Positions 62,296 through 64,000 of a stretch of 64,000 bases of DNA are shown here, piece after piece. A program made the position numbers and the translations under genes. The notes below the pieces were generated by a model. That model made no database searches. It saw nothing but the letters and a program-made list of their open reading frames with translations, and was not told where the DNA came from. The stretch comes from Deltaproteobacteria bacterium (GTDB lineage: Bacteria > Desulfobacterota > DSM-4660 > Desulfatiglandales > HGW-15): NCBI GenBank assembly GCA_020060215.1, contig JAGVAP010000104.1, positions 91,566 through 155,565 of the forward strand, given 5' to 3'. The stretch's first letter is position 1, and each line of letters begins with the position of its first letter.

Positions 62296-62710
62296 CCTTT
62301 TTCTCCTTTCGCGGCATCGCTGCAGATGGTGGGCCGCATCGGAAATGAGTTGTGGATCTGGGCTTTTGACTCATGAAGCATCTCGTTGGTTTCGCAGGGC
62401 CGTTGACTTCTCGAAACAATGGATCGACGGACTAGCCTGAGAGTGGTTCCGGAGGGATCTGAAGGCAATCAGGGCGGAGGCTGAATGTCGGCTGTGAGGA
62501 GTCTGGTTCAGGGCCGCCCGACGCGTAACCGGGAGAGGACGAGCAAGGCGCTGACGGAGGCTTGGATTCTGTCCCTTCTGAAGAAGGGATCAGGTGAGCC
62601 CGTGAGCGGAATGGGCGAGGAGTGGTATTTCTGCGAATACCAAAAATCTCATACCAAAGGGACGCGCTGCTCGGAACATGGGGAGGGGAGGGTGAACATG
62701 GGGACCTCTT
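62296..62710. other. Gene-less stretch upstream of the PEP-CTERM gene
   Basis: About 415 bases with no recognisable gene. A small hairpin TGGTATT-TCTGCG-AATACCA lies at about 62622-62643. I find no clear promoter or repeat. Confidence 0.4.
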
Positions 62711-62914
62711 TCAGCGTTTGTAGTATCCCCACTCCACCAGGCGGTTGTATGCGTGCTGGGCGTACTTGCCCTTCTTCACGACCTGCAGGTACCGGTGGTA
62801 CTGCTGAGCGGCCTCTGATCTCCTCCCCATCCCTTCCAGGGAGTACCCCTTGAAGAAAGAGGAACTGGGATTCCCGGGCAGGATCTTCTCGTAGGCGCCG
62901 AACTCCTGGTAGGC
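62711..62914 (-). pseudogene. 3' remnant of a TPR protein gene
   Basis: About 67 residues ending in a normal C-terminus: AYQEFGAYEKILPGNPSSSF, GYSLEGMGRRSEAAQQYHRY and AQHAYNRLVEWGYYKR form one or two tetratricopeptide helices. They resemble the C-terminal end of an M48-type metalloprotease with TPRs or of a TPR lipoprotein. Just upstream, from about 62915, the reading frame becomes non-homologous and enters a repeat-like intergenic text containing the words GCCACGAAGACACAAAG. The 5' part of the gene is therefore missing, so this is likely a truncated relic. Confidence 0.55.
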
Positions 62915-63189
62915 CCCTTTTCGTCCCTTTCTCCTAGGGTGTGGCGACAAAGAAGAACGGCGAAAGGCCCTGCCACGAAGACACAAAGGGACTTTGTGTC
63001 CTGGACTCATTGTGGCGCTTCTTCTGAATCGTCCAAAGCACCTGCCCACATTTCATCACATTCCCGGAAAGAAAAAAAGGGGCTCTCCCTCAAGACGTCC
63101 GGTGAGCCCCGTGGTATATTACAGGAATCAGGGGCTCGGGCATATCCTGGAGTCCCGCCGGGGGAGAGATGTCTTGTGTGTCGGGTGCC

Positions 63190-64000
63190 ATGGAGAACAA
63201 TGCCCTTGGAGAAATGATCGGCCGCCTTCCGATCGGTTCCGTCTTGAAAGAGCTCGAAGCGGTCCTGGACCGGGGCCGAAACGCCGTCCTGGTGGCGCCC
63301 CCGGGGGCGGGCAAGACCACGGCCGTACCCCTGGCGCTGCTGAATGCATCCTGGCTGAGCGGCAAGCGTATGCTGCTCCTGGCGCCGCGCCGTCTGGCCG
63401 CCCGCGCCGCGGCCTTTCGCATGGCCGCCCTCATGAACGAACCGGTGGGGGAGACCGTCGGCTATCGCATCCGCATGGAGAGCCGCGTGGGTCCCCTTAC
63501 CCGAATCGAAGTGATCACGGAGGGGGTGCTCACCCGCATGCTCCAGTTTGACCCGGGTCTGACCGGCGTCGGCATCGTGATCTTCGACGAGTTTCACGAG
63601 CGCAGTCTCGATGCCGACCTGGGCCTGGCCCTGTGCCGCGAGGTCCAGGGGGTATTGAACGAACCCCTCCGACTCCTGGTGATGTCGGCCACCCTGGACC
63701 CAGCGCCGGTCACAGCATTGCTGGACCATGCGCCGCTGATCCGGTGCGAGGGTCGCACCTTCCCGGTGGAGACACGCCATGCCCCCTTTCCTCCCTCCAA
63801 GACCGTCGAGCGCGCCGTAGCCGATCAGATCCTGCGATCCGCTGCCGCCCAAGAAGGCAATATCCTCACATTCCTTCCCGGGGCCCCGGAGATCCGCCGG
63901 GTGGCGCGGCTCCTCGGCCAGGCCGGGCTGGGCGACCGGTGGGACGTGGCGCCCCTTTACGGGAACCTGACCCGCACCCGGCAGGACGCCGCCATCGTGC
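63190..64000 (+). CDS. hrpB: ATP-dependent helicase HrpB, 5' part (truncated by window end)
   Basis: The first ~270 residues of a DEAH-box helicase. Walker A is VLVAPPGAGKTT, motif Ia LLLLAPRRLAARAAAFRMA, motif II reads DEFH as in HrpB, followed by ERSLDADLGLAL, and motif III is SATLDP. HrpB proteins are about 820 residues; the window cuts this one after a region resembling the second RecA domain (ILTFLPGAPEIRRV). Start codon uncertain: ATG at 63190 is the first that fits family length, with an in-frame ATG at 63169 as an alternative. The rest should continue to the right of the window. Confidence 0.9.
   Translation, partial: MENNALGEMIGRLPIGSVLKELEAVLDRGRNAVLVAPPGAGKTTAVPLALLNASWLSGKRMLLLAPRRLAARAAAFRMAALMNEPVGETVGYRIRMESRVGPLTRIEVITEGVLTRMLQFDPGLTGVGIVIFDEFHERSLDADLGLALCREVQGVLNEPLRLLVMSATLDPAPVTALLDHAPLIRCEGRTFPVETRHAPFPPSKTVERAVADQILRSAAAQEGNILTFLPGAPEIRRVARLLGQAGLGDRWDVAPLYGNLTRTRQDAAIV

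Overview
The window is about 64 kb of GC-rich, densely coded DNA. I infer a free-living anaerobic bacterium of the Desulfobacterota (the former Deltaproteobacteria: sulfate reducers and syntrophs). The evidence is the combination of a BamA-type ring-opening hydrolase of anaerobic benzoyl-CoA degradation, indolepyruvate:ferredoxin oxidoreductase (iorAB), an MvhADG-type [NiFe] hydrogenase, corrinoid methyltransferase proteins, IHF, a PEP-CTERM protein, TamA/TamB and many short text-like intergenic repeats. I see no rRNA, tRNA, CRISPR array, prophage or intact insertion sequence.

Layout. 1-850: no convincing gene, but a near-consensus promoter and structured leader. 850-5.2 kb: a membrane histidine kinase, a fused tandem phosphofructokinase and a small MpsC/DUF2294 protein. 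5.4-10.7 kb (minus): bamA, iorA, iorB, an HMG-CoA-lyase-like enzyme and a free-standing swivelling domain without its phospho-histidine. 10.9-13.3 kb (minus): purC, a gamma-carbonic-anhydrase-like protein and a second DUF2294 protein, behind a promoter and two tandem leader repeats that each end in a terminator. 13.5-18.7 kb (minus): hydrogenase maturation protease, hydrogenase large, small and MvhD subunits, and a GltD-like iron-sulfur flavoprotein. 18.9-24.5 kb: MFS exporter, an MBOAT/SGNH acyltransferase pair and glgC. 24.5-30.9 kb: tamB and tamA. 31-34.6 kb: glgA, a CdaA-CdaR (diadenylate cyclase plus YbbR) fusion and a DUF2914 protein. 34.8-38.7 kb (plus): a tight four-gene cassette of a KamA-type radical SAM aminomutase, two different ATP-grasp ligases and a GNAT acetyltransferase. 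38.9-44.7 kb: hisC, an odd M23 protein, marC, groEL/groES, an IHF/HU gene and a PilZ-like protein. 44.9-52.2 kb: M16 peptidase, LysE exporter, a lipoprotein with a SPOR domain, a Gdt1-type cation transporter, yjbQ, a 37-residue peptide gene and an orphan protein. 52.3-55.5 kb: corrinoid protein, MtaA-type methyltransferase, a QueG-like iron-sulfur protein and a lone receiver domain. 55.8-64 kb: a lipoprotein with TPR and CHAT protease domains, two Old Yellow Enzyme family flavoenzymes, a PEP-CTERM protein, a TPR gene remnant and the start of hrpB.

How the parts fit. The bamA/iorAB block points to anaerobic use of aromatic amino acids or other aromatics, with ferredoxin produced by IorAB. The hydrogenase block couples H2 to a pyridine-nucleotide or ferredoxin pool through a GltD-like subunit instead of a full heterodisulfide reductase. 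glgC and glgA flank the tamAB outer-membrane assembly genes. The best candidate for an undescribed system is the KamA/ATP-grasp/ATP-grasp/GNAT cassette, which has the logic of a small beta-lysine-based metabolite pathway. Second is the tandem leader RNA upstream of the DUF2294/carbonic-anhydrase/purC operon. Start codons were chosen from ribosome binding sites and domain boundaries; family assignments come from recognised motifs, not from database searches.
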